Assembly: GCF_009765905.1 (NCBI RefSeq)
Contig: NZ_LMUO01000015.1
Coordinates: 549,238 to 613,237, forward strand
Reading direction: 5' to 3'
Length of the DNA: 64,000 nucleotides
Source of the DNA: Mucilaginibacter sp. L196
Lineage (GTDB): Bacteria; Bacteroidota; Bacteroidia; Sphingobacteriales; Sphingobacteriaceae
Shown here: positions 1 to 8,513 of the stretch, piece after piece
Numbering within the stretch: position 1 is the stretch's first letter
Layout: each line of letters starts with the position of its first letter
Program-made: the position numbers and the translations under genes
The notes under the pieces: generated by a model
The model's input: the letters and a program-made list of their open reading frames with translations, nothing else
Database searches by the model: none
What the model was told of the DNA's origin: nothing

Positions 1-726
1 ATCATCCCTCTATATTATATGAATTTATTTTTTGCTGTTCATTTGTCGTTGTTGCCAAAAATAGATCATGAGCGATTAATGTCACTCATGGGTACGCCAA
101 ATCCTACGGCTAAGGATATATTAGTGATAACAGGATTATTATTAAAGACTAAAATAGGTAAAAATGAAAAAGGGGGCAAATGCCCCCTTTTAATATAATT
201 TTCGGAATTACTCACGTCAGTTTCTACAAACCGGGTCGTCGCCTGCCATTGTGCTTTCACCATTTTGATATGATCTCAGCTTCACAATATTTCCTGTTCC
301 TCACAGGATAATGTTTCATTCCCCGATGTCAAAGACCGTTGAATCCCGCAAATAATTCTTGCTGGATTGACAATACGAAGGTTCGGAAGAATCATATTTT
401 TAGTGGGTTTTAATGAGGTTTGAAACCTTAAATAAATATATAAACACCTGAGTGTTAAGTGATATAAATAACATAGAATAGAGTTTTAACAGTAAAGGTT
501 TCAGAGCCTGATTTTTAATAAGTGAATTGAATAAGTACCGGCTTCCAGGATGAATGATATAGGTACTCATATTAAGCGTTGTGAACGGCAGAATTCAGGA
601 AAATTGTTAGGGATCATACGGATTACAGCGCTTTGCTAAGCGTATCGGAAATCTGAATAGGAATGGCAGTACAGAAATGATGAAACTGATTGATTGACAA
701 CGGCATCGGTCTTTAAAACTGGTAAT
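1..726. other. Intergenic stretch without a convincing gene
   Basis: No reading frame here shows a recognisable domain. It holds a strong GC hairpin (168-191, listed separately) and a short palindrome at 416-428 (AGGTTTGAAACCT). Another small inverted repeat, AACAC/GTGTT, lies near 444-457. The stretch lies downstream of the leftward Lrp gene, so it may be the 3' end of that transcript plus the end of an unseen gene to the left. A 65-codon minus-strand frame runs through the terminator hairpin and is judged spurious. Confidence 0.5.
168..191. terminator. Bidirectional Rho-independent terminator hairpin
   Basis: The stem AAAAGGGGGCA / TGCCCCCTTTT is a perfect 11-bp inverted repeat with a 2-nt loop. 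It carries an A tract on one side and a T tract on the other, so it can terminate transcription in both directions. It would stop the leftward fbp-lrp transcript and anything coming from the left. Confidence 0.8.
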
Positions 727-1194
727 TTATCTTACTTCAAATCCAGTTTCACATTTTCCCTCCGACATCACAAAAAAGCTTTCGAAATGAGGCTTGCCTG
801 GTAACCGCGCTAATTTCTTTAACAGGATCTGGCTGTATTCATCTATATCGCGGATGATCACCCGCATTAAAAAATCATAGGCTCCCGACATATGGTAACA
901 TTCTTGTACTTCTTCCAGCTTTATAGCTTCAGTCATAAAGTTAGTGAGGCACTCTTCCGTATGCTCGATCAGTTTAGCCTGTACATAACCGATCAAGCCA
1001 TAACCAACCTTTTTAGCATCCAGAATGGCCGTGAATCGTTTGATATAACCATCCTCGTACATATGTTGAATTCGTAACTGAACGGGGGTTTCGGACAAGC
1101 CGATTTCCGCGCCTATTTTTTTACAGGATATGCGGCAATCCTTTTGAAGCATGTTTAAAATGCCGATATCAAATTTGTCCAGTTTCTTTTTCAT
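727..1194 (-). CDS. Lrp/AsnC family transcriptional regulator
   Basis: This 155-aa protein has the normal length and layout of a feast/famine regulator. An N-terminal helix-turn-helix covers about residues 5-50 ([27 protein letters not shown]). A C-terminal RAM ligand-binding and oligomerisation domain covers about 70-145, with the typical [12 protein letters not shown] stretch. Members bind DNA as dimers to octamers and usually respond to amino acids. Its start codon overlaps the stop of the upstream fructose-1,6-bisphosphatase gene in an ATGA arrangement, so the two are probably translationally coupled. The divergent promoter region at 2373-2480 carries phased TAG-N9-CTA-like boxes, which are plausible targets of this protein and would make the cluster self-regulated. 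The family assignment is firm; ligand and targets are inferred. Confidence 0.93.
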   Translation of the reverse strand: MKKKLDKFDIGILNMLQKDCRISCKKIGAEIGLSETPVQLRIQHMYEDGYIKRFTAILDAKKVGYGLIGYVQAKLIEHTEECLTNFMTEAIKLEEVQECYHMSGAYDFLMRVIIRDIDEYSQILLKKLARLPGKPHFESFFVMSEGKCETGFEVR

Positions 1195-2222
1195 GCCAAA
1201 TCGTTTATATATTCATTTCCCGGAGTTAAAACCATCATTTTTTCAGCTTCGAGTACCATGGCATTGGAGCCAATAAAAATAGGGGTACGCTGATGTAATT
1301 CAGTTACCTCTAGGCCAAGAATAGGTGTTGTACCATTGGTGGCCCGCCCCCCGGCTTGTTCAGCAATAAAAGATAAAGGGTTGCATTCGTAAACCAAACG
1401 CAACTTGCCTTTTGGTGCAGCTGCCGTACTGGGATAAATAAATATACCCCCTTTAATAAGGTTGCGATGAAAATCAGCCACCATAGAACCGATATACCGC
1501 GAGGTATAAGGTCGATTAGTTAACTTATCTTCCACCTGGCAGTGTTTGATATACTTTTTTACCCCAATAGGGAAGTGGACATAATTACCCTCGTTTATAG
1601 AATAGATCACGCCGTTCTCGGGCATTTTCATATTCGGATGCGAAAGGCAAAACTCACCGATGGACGGATCAAGCGTAAACCCGTTCACACCGCAACCGGT
1701 TGTATAAACCAGCATGGTTGATGAGCCATAAATTACATAACCTGCAGCTACCTGTTCTGTGCCCTTTTGTAAAACATCACTTAACGATGCTTTGCCATTG
1801 GTTGATTTTCTGCGATAAATTGAAAATATGGTACCCACCGGTACATTCACATCAATATTGGAAGATCCATCCAGTGGATCAATAGCCACAATATATTTGG
1901 CGCTTTTTGATACCGGTGAATCGATATGAATAACATCCTCATTTTCTTCAGAAGCTACAATACAACATTCGCCGCCACTGCGTAAAGCGGAAATGAATTG
2001 GTCATTGGCATACACATCAAGCTTTTGTTGATTTTCTCCCTGTATGTTGGTATTGCCTGCACTGCCTAAAATGTCCATAAGCCCGGCCTTATTCACCTCC
2101 CGGTTAACAATTTTTGTAGCTATACCAATGTCCCGCAAAAGCCTTGATAACTCACCTTTTGCATAAGGAAATTCAGCTTGTTTTTCAATGATAAATTGAC
2201 CCAGGGTAATAAAATTATTCAT
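1191..2222 (-). CDS. fbp: Class I fructose-1,6-bisphosphatase
   Basis: It hydrolyses fructose-1,6-bisphosphate to fructose-6-phosphate, the committed step of gluconeogenesis in the cytoplasm. The 343-aa product shows the metal-binding signature [19 protein letters not shown]. It also has the C-terminal substrate region with the [12 protein letters not shown] stretch of class I enzymes. The frame is open 40 codons further upstream, to 2342, but that extension is unlike the family. The methionine at 2222 ([10 protein letters not shown]) matches the usual N-terminus and is preferred. The gene precedes and overlaps the Lrp-type regulator by 4 nt. Being divergent from a serine/threonine operon under shared Lrp-like boxes suggests use during growth on amino acids, which is inference. 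Confidence 0.94.
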   Translation of the reverse strand: MNNFITLGQFIIEKQAEFPYAKGELSRLLRDIGIATKIVNREVNKAGLMDILGSAGNTNIQGENQQKLDVYANDQFISALRSGGECCIVASEENEDVIHIDSPVSKSAKYIVAIDPLDGSSNIDVNVPVGTIFSIYRRKSTNGKASLSDVLQKGTEQVAAGYVIYGSSTMLVYTTGCGVNGFTLDPSIGEFCLSHPNMKMPENGVIYSINEGNYVHFPIGVKKYIKHCQVEDKLTNRPYTSRYIGSMVADFHRNLIKGGIFIYPSTAAAPKGKLRLVYECNPLSFIAEQAGGRATNGTTPILGLEVTELHQRTPIFIGSNAMVLEAEKMMVLTPGNEYINDLA

Positions 2223-2372
2223 AGGCTTAGTGTAAAAAATACAGTTTGTATTTGTGTAATAATTGGTGGTCGAAGGTAAATACAAACAGATGAATAAAGC
2301 AAATACATCTTTATTTTCGGTGTTTTTTAACATTATAAACAAACTTAGATAGTGTACTGAAATCGATAAAAA

Positions 2373-2480
2373 ACCTATATAGCACCTTTCAAAACTCTTA
2401 AAATAGGTGTATTGACTAAAAACTTATATAATATTAGGTAATACGCCTAAATAATGATTGCTCTATAGGTAATACGCCTT
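2373..2480. promoter_or_regulatory. Phased Lrp-like operator array in the divergent fbp/serC gap
   Basis: Three 15-bp boxes start exactly 31 bp apart. They are TAGGTGTATTGACTA at 2404-2418, TAGGTAATACGCCTA at 2435-2449 and TAGGTAATACGCCTT at 2466-2480. A degenerate site at 2373-2387 (ACCTATATAGCACCT) keeps the same register. Each main box begins TAG and ends CTA or CTT, like the partly palindromic YAG...CTR Lrp consensus. A 31-bp period is about three helical turns, so all boxes face one side of the DNA. The spacing and sequences are direct observations. Binding by the Lrp/AsnC protein encoded at 727-1194 is inferred. The last box ends 42 bp before the serC start codon. Confidence 0.7.
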
Positions 2481-2522
2481 GAATACTGAAACTTTGAAAT
2501 CTCATAACCAATTATTCAACTA

Positions 2523-3632
2523 ATGTCAGCAACTCTCAAACATAACTTTGGTGCGGGCCCTTGTATCCTGCCTCAACCTGTTTTACAACGCGCTGCCGAA
2601 GCCGTTAAACGATGGGATTCGGTAGGTTTATCAATTCTGGAGATTTCTCACCGCTCTGTCGAATTTGAAAGTGTGATCCAAGGGACTGAAATCCTGATCC
2701 GTGAACTACTAAGTGTACCAGATGATTATAGTATACTGTTTTTACAGGGCGGTGCCAGCATGCAATTTTGTATGGTGCCAATGAATTTTTTGCAGGGTAA
2801 AAAAAATGAAGCCGCTTACCTTGATGCCGGTTACTTCGGTATGAAGGCTATCAAAGAAGCGGAGCTTTTCGGTAAGGTTAACGTCGTTGGCTCCAGTAAG
2901 GACATAGCTTATGGGCGTCTCCCTGAGGATTATGTTATTCCGGAACGGGCCGCGTATTTTCACTATACCAGCAATAATACTATTGAAGGAACACAAATGT
3001 GGGCTGAATTAAAATCCCCTGTTCCGGTGATTTGTGATATGTCATCGGACATTTTCAGCCGCGAGATTGATATCAGACAATTTGATCTGATATATGCAGG
3101 TGCGCAAAAAAACACCGGCCCGGCTGGTCTAACCATCGTGATTGCAAAAAATAAGTTTCTGGATAGCGTGAAACACGCCATTCCGTCTATGCTTGACTAC
3201 CGTATCTATAGGGATAACGGGTCAATGTACAATACACCGCCAGTATTCGCTATCTATACAGCGATGCTTAACCTGCAATGGTTGAAAGGCAAAGGTGGAG
3301 TGAAATTCATCGCGAAGGAAAACCTGGCTAAAGCACAATTATTATATGACGAAATAGATCGCAACCCACTGTTTAAGGGTGCGGCTGCAAAGGAACATCG
3401 GTCACTAATGAATGTGACGTTCCGCATGGAAAACCCGGCATACGAGGCGGATTTCTTAGACTATGCGGCGAAATCAGGCATGGTTGGTATTAAAGGGTAC
3501 CGCACAGTGGGCGGTTTTCGTGCATCACTCTATAATGCACTGCCTTTTGAAAGTGTGAAAGCTTTAGTACAATGTATGCAGGCCTATACGGAAACAATTC
3601 TACCGCATGGGTCATTTCAAACAACCTACTAA
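2523..3632 (+). CDS. serC: Phosphoserine aminotransferase
   Basis: It transaminates 3-phosphohydroxypyruvate with glutamate to phosphoserine in the cytoplasm, and can act on the equivalent intermediate of pyridoxal phosphate synthesis. The 369-aa protein begins with the family signature HNFGAGPCILP. It carries the PLP-binding lysine at residue 196 in YAGAQKNTGPAG and the C-terminal GIKGYRTVGGFRASLYNA stretch. Length and motifs are complete. It is the first gene of a rightward operon (serC, DUF1015, threonine dehydrogenase, sigma factor, D-2-hydroxyacid dehydrogenase) with short spacers. Three phased Lrp-like boxes lie directly upstream. Confidence 0.95.
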   Translation: MSATLKHNFGAGPCILPQPVLQRAAEAVKRWDSVGLSILEISHRSVEFESVIQGTEILIRELLSVPDDYSILFLQGGASMQFCMVPMNFLQGKKNEAAYLDAGYFGMKAIKEAELFGKVNVVGSSKDIAYGRLPEDYVIPERAAYFHYTSNNTIEGTQMWAELKSPVPVICDMSSDIFSREIDIRQFDLIYAGAQKNTGPAGLTIVIAKNKFLDSVKHAIPSMLDYRIYRDNGSMYNTPPVFAIYTAMLNLQWLKGKGGVKFIAKENLAKAQLLYDEIDRNPLFKGAAAKEHRSLMNVTFRMENPAYEADFLDYAAKSGMVGIKGYRTVGGFRASLYNALPFESVKALVQCMQAYTETILPHGSFQTTY

Positions 3633-3640
3633 ATCTGGAA

Positions 3641-4855
3641 ATGGCGACTATTAAACCTTTCCAGGCTATACATCCCAATCCATTCTATGCGGATCAGCTG
3701 GTCTTTACGAAGCCGCAAGCCGAATCGGTATCTGGCAGTTCCACGCAATCCGAGGGTTTACCAGCACTGAAAATCCTGCTTGAAACAGGCGCGCGCCAAA
3801 GACCTGAAACACTACAAGGCCAGGCATTAGCATACCTTGACATCAATCATACACTTACACAATTACTGGAAAGTGAGCGGTTATGGCTTGATGTAATCCC
3901 CGGTATTTATGTTTATCAAGTGGCGCACCCATTCTATAAACAGGTTGGGATATGGGCACTGACCGACTTGGATGAGCCCATTAAAACTCATGAGCTGACC
4001 TTTGATGACAGCGTACGTCGCATTAAGAATTATCGGGAAAATACCGGACTCGAAGGTAGTCCAATCTTGTTGACCTATTCACCGGATCGCGTGATCGATA
4101 ATATTATCGCAGAAATCAAAAAGGGTTTTCCGGATATTCGTTACGAAAGCGCTGCCGGTATACATGAACTTTGGAAAGTAGAAAATCCTAAAATATTGGA
4201 GCAATTGATTTCTGCATTTGCAGGAGTAGAAGCGGTTTACCTTGCAGATGGACACCACCGGAAACATTCAGCGCAATTGCTTTTGCAGGAGCAGTCAAAA
4301 AGTAAAAAGCTGCTTTTTGATACTATTTCCGCATTATATATGTCGACAGCAGAACTAAAAATTCGAGAATATAACCGGGTGGTAGTACCTGATAATCCTG
4401 TAAATATATCCTGGTTCTTCAATCGGTTACTACCGCATTTCTATATACAGGAATCACTTAATAATAAACCAATACAGCCGTCTGAAGAACGAAATATGGG
4501 AATGTATATAAAAGGAAGCTGGTATCATTTAAAAGCGAAGCCCAACACCTACACCTATTGTGCAAAGAGAGATGTATTGGATGTTTCCATTTTACAGGAG
4601 TATATCTTATCGCCATTATTTCAAATAACCGATCCTGCGAATGATCAGCGTTTAAAGCACACTGGTGGCGAAAAGGCTATGGCGGAAATGGAGGCACTGT
4701 TTCTTGCCAACCCTAATGCTATAGGTTTTACACTTTGCCCGATGACTGTTACCCAATTGTGCACAGCTGCTGATGCCGGCTTCAATTTGCCGCCAAAATC
4801 GACCTGGATAGATCCTAAAATACCTTATGGCTTATTACTCTACAAACATCAATAA
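3641..4855 (+). CDS. DUF1015 family protein
   Basis: This is a 404-aa cytoplasmic protein of the DUF1015 family, whose biochemical role is not established but which often sits beside serine-biosynthesis genes. It begins MATIKPFQAIHP, the standard family start, and contains the conserved YLADGHHRKHSA motif near residues 200-215. The frame is open from 3572 inside serC, but the ATG at 3641, 8 nt after the serC stop, gives the normal N-terminus. Position between serC and threonine dehydrogenase supports a link with serine/glycine metabolism. No transmembrane or export signal is visible. Confidence 0.88.
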   Translation: MATIKPFQAIHPNPFYADQLVFTKPQAESVSGSSTQSEGLPALKILLETGARQRPETLQGQALAYLDINHTLTQLLESERLWLDVIPGIYVYQVAHPFYKQVGIWALTDLDEPIKTHELTFDDSVRRIKNYRENTGLEGSPILLTYSPDRVIDNIIAEIKKGFPDIRYESAAGIHELWKVENPKILEQLISAFAGVEAVYLADGHHRKHSAQLLLQEQSKSKKLLFDTISALYMSTAELKIREYNRVVVPDNPVNISWFFNRLLPHFYIQESLNNKPIQPSEERNMGMYIKGSWYHLKAKPNTYTYCAKRDVLDVSILQEYILSPLFQITDPANDQRLKHTGGEKAMAEMEALFLANPNAIGFTLCPMTVTQLCTAADAGFNLPPKSTWIDPKIPYGLLLYKHQ

Positions 4856-4860
4856 CAACA

Positions 4861-5862
4861 ATGAAGAAACAAATTATCCTTGTAATCGGCGCTGCAGGAC
4901 AAATTGGCACTGAACTTACTGCAACCCTTAGGCAGGAATATGGTCGCGAAAATGTTATTGCTGCCGACAAAAAGATTCAATCCGATTTTGGCGGGATCGA
5001 ACTGGACGTACTCGACACCATGAAATTAAGACAGGTGATCCTGGACCTTGAAGTGACACAGATCTATTTGTTAGCCGCGATGTTATCTGCAACAGGTGAA
5101 CAACATCCAGGAACTGCATGGAAACTGAATGTACAAAGCCTGCTATCTATATTAGAAATTGCTAAAGAGTTTGAGCTGGATAGGGTTTTCTGGCCTAGTA
5201 GCATTGCGGTATTCGGGCCCGGTTCGCCAAAATATAATTGCCCGCAGCAAACACGGATAGAACCCAATACAGTTTATGGTATTAGCAAACGCGCCGGCGA
5301 ACATTGGTGCCAGTATTATTTTGAAAAGTTCGGAGTAGATGTTAGAAGCCTACGCTTCCCTGGCCTAATTTCCTACAGTACTCCTCCAGGTGGCGGGACT
5401 ACGGATTATGCCATCGAAATTTTTCACCATGCGCTGGAAAATCAATCATATAACTGCTTCCTTACCGAAGATAATTGTCTGCCTATGATGTACATGCCCG
5501 ACGCGATTCGTGCCATCATGGAACTTATGAATGCACCAAAGGAAAAAATTGGCATCAGAACTTCCTACAATATCGCCGGGATGAGCTTTGCCCCCTGCGA
5601 TATTGCAGCGGCGATAAGGGTGCATATTCCAGAATTTAAAGTTATTTATGAACCGGACTTTCGAAATAGTATAGCAAATAGTTGGCCCGCTAGCATCAAG
5701 GACGATCAGGCGCGAAAAGACTGGAATTGGAAGCCGGAATATGGTTTGAAAGCAATGACTAAGGATATGTTGCAGCAATTAAGCAATAATAAAAGGATTT
5801 CAATATCAAAAGAAGTAATACCATATCCTGATTTCCATATCAATACATATAATCAGCTTTAA
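4861..5862 (+). CDS. tdh: SDR-type L-threonine 3-dehydrogenase
   Basis: It is an NAD-dependent short-chain dehydrogenase/epimerase-like protein of 333 aa. It has the N-terminal dinucleotide motif GAAGQIG and the catalytic YGISK (Tyr139, Lys143). Overall it resembles the SDR-type threonine dehydrogenases, including WPSSIAVFG and RFPGLISY. These oxidise threonine to 2-amino-3-oxobutyrate, which is then cleaved to glycine and acetyl-CoA. The gene begins 5 nt after the DUF1015 stop and is followed 6 nt later by a sigma-factor gene, so it is in the middle of a tight operon. UDP-sugar epimerases are the main alternative, but the specific sequence pattern argues for threonine dehydrogenase. Confidence 0.85.
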   Translation: MKKQIILVIGAAGQIGTELTATLRQEYGRENVIAADKKIQSDFGGIELDVLDTMKLRQVILDLEVTQIYLLAAMLSATGEQHPGTAWKLNVQSLLSILEIAKEFELDRVFWPSSIAVFGPGSPKYNCPQQTRIEPNTVYGISKRAGEHWCQYYFEKFGVDVRSLRFPGLISYSTPPGGGTTDYAIEIFHHALENQSYNCFLTEDNCLPMMYMPDAIRAIMELMNAPKEKIGIRTSYNIAGMSFAPCDIAAAIRVHIPEFKVIYEPDFRNSIANSWPASIKDDQARKDWNWKPEYGLKAMTKDMLQQLSNNKRISISKEVIPYPDFHINTYNQL

Positions 5863-5868
5863 TAGCAT

Positions 5869-6726
5869 ATGCGGAGTTTACAAATAACACAATCTATTAC
5901 CAACCGGGAAACGCAGGTACTGGAAAGTTACTTTAAAGAAGTTGGCAAACTTGAACTCATTACCGCGGAGGAGGAAGTATTACTTGCCCAAAAAATTAAA
6001 CAGGGTGACCAAGATGCTTTGGAAAGGCTTACCAAAACTAACCTCCGTTTCGTGGTGTCAGTAGCCAAGAAATACCAGCACTTGGGCTTACCTTTGAGTG
6101 ATTTGATCAGTGAAGGAAATTTAGGATTGGTTAAAGCAGCTAAACGTTTTGATGAAACCAGAGGCTTTAAGTTTGTTTCCTTTGCAGTGTGGTGGATTAG
6201 GCAAAGTATTTTATTGGCCATTGCAGAACATACCCGCATGGTACGGCTGCCGTTGAACCAAATTAATTTACTGACCAAAATGAATAGGTTTTCAGGTGAT
6301 CTTGAAAATCTACTTGAGCGGCAGCCTACGGATAAGGAACTAGCCGAAATGATGGGTATTCCAATGGAAAAGATAGGGGACGCACGCTATCATTCTGCAC
6401 GCACCAGTAGTTATGATGCTCCTTACAATATAGATGACGAATATACGCTGATCAATAAATTAGCAGATCCAGACTCAACTATTGATCACATCTTGATAGA
6501 GCAGTCTGAATACCAAAATATTAGCGGTTTGCTTGATGCTTTATCATCGCGTGAACGGAAGGTTATCGAGTTGAGTTTTGGGCTTAGCAGTGATTGGCCG
6601 TTACCAATTGCTGACATTGCAAACCAAATGGGATTAACCAGCGAAAGGATAAGACAAATCAAAGTAGACGCAATAACAAAATTAAAGGCCAGGGCGGCCA
6701 AAATGGAATTGCGGTATTCATATTAA
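5869..6726 (+). CDS. RpoD-like (group 1/2) sigma-70 factor inside a metabolic operon
   Basis: This 285-aa protein has sigma regions 1.2 to 4.2. Region 1.2 contains YFKEVGKLELITAEEE. Region 2 contains NLRFVVSVAKKYQHLGLPLSDLISEGNLGL and the promoter-melting stretch FKFVSFAVWWIRQSI. Region 4.2 ends in a helix-turn-helix (MGLTSERIRQIKVDAI). It has the short architecture of Bacteroidetes housekeeping sigma but diverges in detail, for example SDWPLPIADIANQMG. It sits between threonine dehydrogenase and a D-2-hydroxyacid dehydrogenase instead of a housekeeping context. It is therefore more likely an accessory group 2 paralog than the primary sigma. That inference needs the rest of the genome. Confidence 0.88.
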   Translation: MRSLQITQSITNRETQVLESYFKEVGKLELITAEEEVLLAQKIKQGDQDALERLTKTNLRFVVSVAKKYQHLGLPLSDLISEGNLGLVKAAKRFDETRGFKFVSFAVWWIRQSILLAIAEHTRMVRLPLNQINLLTKMNRFSGDLENLLERQPTDKELAEMMGIPMEKIGDARYHSARTSSYDAPYNIDDEYTLINKLADPDSTIDHILIEQSEYQNISGLLDALSSRERKVIELSFGLSSDWPLPIADIANQMGLTSERIRQIKVDAITKLKARAAKMELRYSY

Positions 6727-6758
6727 GAACAATCACTTTTGTTATTCACATTTTTAAG

Positions 6759-7694
6759 ATGAATGAAAAAATTAAAGTCGCGGTGTTGAATGACTACCAG
6801 CAGGTAGCGCTTTCCATAGCAGATTGGTCAGTTTTAAATGAGAAGGCACTGGTCACGGTTTTTCATGACCATCAAAATAATGAAGCGGAAATTATTGAAC
6901 GGTTTTTTCCATTCAGTATAATTTGCGTCATGCGGGAACGAACGCCACTTAGTCGGAATATTCTTGAAAAATTAACTAACTTAAAACTAATCGTTTCCAC
7001 AGGCAAGCGTAATGCTTCCATTGATATCGAAGCAGCAGAAGAGCTTGGTATCAAAATTATACCGACAGGCTATATTGAAAGCGGGGCACCGGAATTGACC
7101 TGGGCGCTTATTATGGCAATCGCCCGGAAAATACCTATGGAAAATAAGAATTTGCGTTCCGGCGGTTGGCAAACTACAGTTGGGACGGACCTGAAAGGAA
7201 AAACAATTGGTATCATTGGCCTGGGCAGGATTGGAACAACGATAGCTAAATATGCAAGGGCCTTTGATATGAAGGTTATTGCCTGGAGTCAGAACTTAAC
7301 GGAGGAAAGAGCAGAAGAAGCAGGAGTTAAATTAGTTCAAAAAGAAATCTTATTCAAAGAGGCGGACTTTATTACCGTTCACTTGGTTTTAAGTGAACGT
7401 TCAAAAGGTATTGTCACTGCAAATGAACTGCGGTTAATGAAACCTTCCGCCTTTTTTATTAATACATCCCGTGGGCCATTAGTAGAGGAGAAAGCATTAT
7501 TAGAAATATTACAGCAAAAAAAAATAGCGGGCGCCGCTTTGGATGTATTTGATATAGAACCATTGCCCGTTGACAACCCTTTCAGGAAAATGGATAATGT
7601 ATTGGCTACTCCCCATATCGGTTATGTGACGGAGGAAACGTATAGCGTATTTTACAAGGACACTGTAAAGGCAATAGGGGAATGGTTAAAATAG
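6759..7694 (+). CDS. D-2-hydroxyacid dehydrogenase family protein
   Basis: This 311-aa cytoplasmic NAD(P)-dependent oxidoreductase interconverts 2-oxo acids and D-2-hydroxy acids. The Rossmann motif GIIGLGRIG is at about residues 151-159. The catalytic Arg lies in NTSRGPLVEE, the Glu in DVFDIEPLP and the His in ATPHIGYVTEE. It belongs to a subfamily beginning VAVLNDYQQVALSIADW and lacks the ACT domain of many SerA enzymes. Phosphoglycerate dehydrogenase activity, which would pair with SerC, is possible but not shown. It is the last gene of the serC operon. Confidence 0.88.
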   Translation: MNEKIKVAVLNDYQQVALSIADWSVLNEKALVTVFHDHQNNEAEIIERFFPFSIICVMRERTPLSRNILEKLTNLKLIVSTGKRNASIDIEAAEELGIKIIPTGYIESGAPELTWALIMAIARKIPMENKNLRSGGWQTTVGTDLKGKTIGIIGLGRIGTTIAKYARAFDMKVIAWSQNLTEERAEEAGVKLVQKEILFKEADFITVHLVLSERSKGIVTANELRLMKPSAFFINTSRGPLVEEKALLEILQQKKIAGAALDVFDIEPLPVDNPFRKMDNVLATPHIGYVTEETYSVFYKDTVKAIGEWLK

Positions 7695-7701
7695 ACTCAT
7701 T

Positions 7702-7721
7702 GAATAGGGAGTATTCGCTTT
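7702..7721 (+). terminator. Weak terminator after the serC operon
   Basis: A 5-bp stem GAATA / TATTC with loop GGGAG is followed by GC and a run of six T. The stem is AT-rich and weak. Its position 7 nt after the dehydrogenase stop suits the end of the operon. Confidence 0.4.
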
Positions 7722-7844
7722 TTTATGAAAATGGATAGGCTAGATTCTTGACATAAATTTAATGGATTTAGCGTTCCTGAAAATAGAATAATAATTATTG
7801 AACAGCTGTTATGGAAGTTCGATTTTATAGCTGAAGCGACATTA

Positions 7845-8513
7845 ATGTTTTCTGATATAGTTATTAAAAAATATTGCGTAAAATTGGGCAAAATATTTAA
7901 ATTTAAACAATGTAACTTCTTTGTGATAGCTTATAAGGAACGTACGGATATCCAATTAACTGATTTATTAAGATCAGGGGATCATGTTGCGTTTACTGAA
8001 ATTTACAACCGCTATTGGAATAAGCTTACCGCGATTGCCTATAATCATACCAAAGATAAATCGGCCGCAAAAGAAATTGTACAGGAACTTTTTGTTGGAC
8101 TTTGGAACAGGAAGGATATTTTGGATATAAAGACGTTAAATGGTTACTTAGCAACAGCTGTAAAGTTTGCCGTTTATAAAAAGATTGAGAGGGAAAGGAG
8201 GCGGAGGGAAATTGAAAATCAAGAATTCTCAAAAAGCGATTTTATGGAAATTGATCAGGAAATCGAAACGAGATTCCTACAGGAGTACATTAATGGTCAA
8301 GTGGAACAATTACCTGAAAAGTGCCGCATGGTTTTTAATTACAGCCGGGTTAAAGGCATGAGCAATCCAGAGATCGCAGAAGAAATGAATATTTCTGTAA
8401 GAACCGTAGAAGGGCATTTGAACAAAGGATTAAAAGCCATTAGAAATGGCCTCAAGGACTCTGGTATGCTAACTTTGATAGTCAGCAGTTCATTGTATGA
8501 ATTGCTCAAATAG
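7845..8513 (+). CDS. Orphan ECF sigma-70 factor
   Basis: This ECF-type sigma factor of the Bacteroidetes family has region 2 (HVAFTEIYNRYWNKLTAIAYNHTKDKSAAKEIVQELFVGLW) and region 4 (CRMVFNYSRVKGMSNPEIAEEMNISVRTVEGHLNKGLK). It ends in the usual short hydrophobic tail (LTLIVSSSLYELLK). The first about 30 codons (ATG at 7845) are unlike the family. A GTG at 7923 gives a more normal start (VIAYKERTDIQLTDLL). Unlike the sigma genes of loci A and C, it has no FecR directly downstream; the next 530 bp are empty. It could serve the sigma-less FecR of locus B, which is speculation. Confidence 0.85.
   Translation: MFSDIVIKKYCVKLGKIFKFKQCNFFVIAYKERTDIQLTDLLRSGDHVAFTEIYNRYWNKLTAIAYNHTKDKSAAKEIVQELFVGLWNRKDILDIKTLNGYLATAVKFAVYKKIERERRRREIENQEFSKSDFMEIDQEIETRFLQEYINGQVEQLPEKCRMVFNYSRVKGMSNPEIAEEMNISVRTVEGHLNKGLKAIRNGLKDSGMLTLIVSSSLYELLK

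Noticed and set aside
66..263. 65-codon minus-strand frame
   Set aside because: It runs through the GC terminator hairpin at 168-191 and shows no domain, signal or neighbour support.
6759..7694. Calling the D-2-hydroxyacid dehydrogenase serA because it is in an operon with serC
   Set aside because: It matches a general D-2-hydroxyacid dehydrogenase subfamily (VAVLNDYQ start, no ACT domain). Phosphoglycerate activity cannot be read from sequence.
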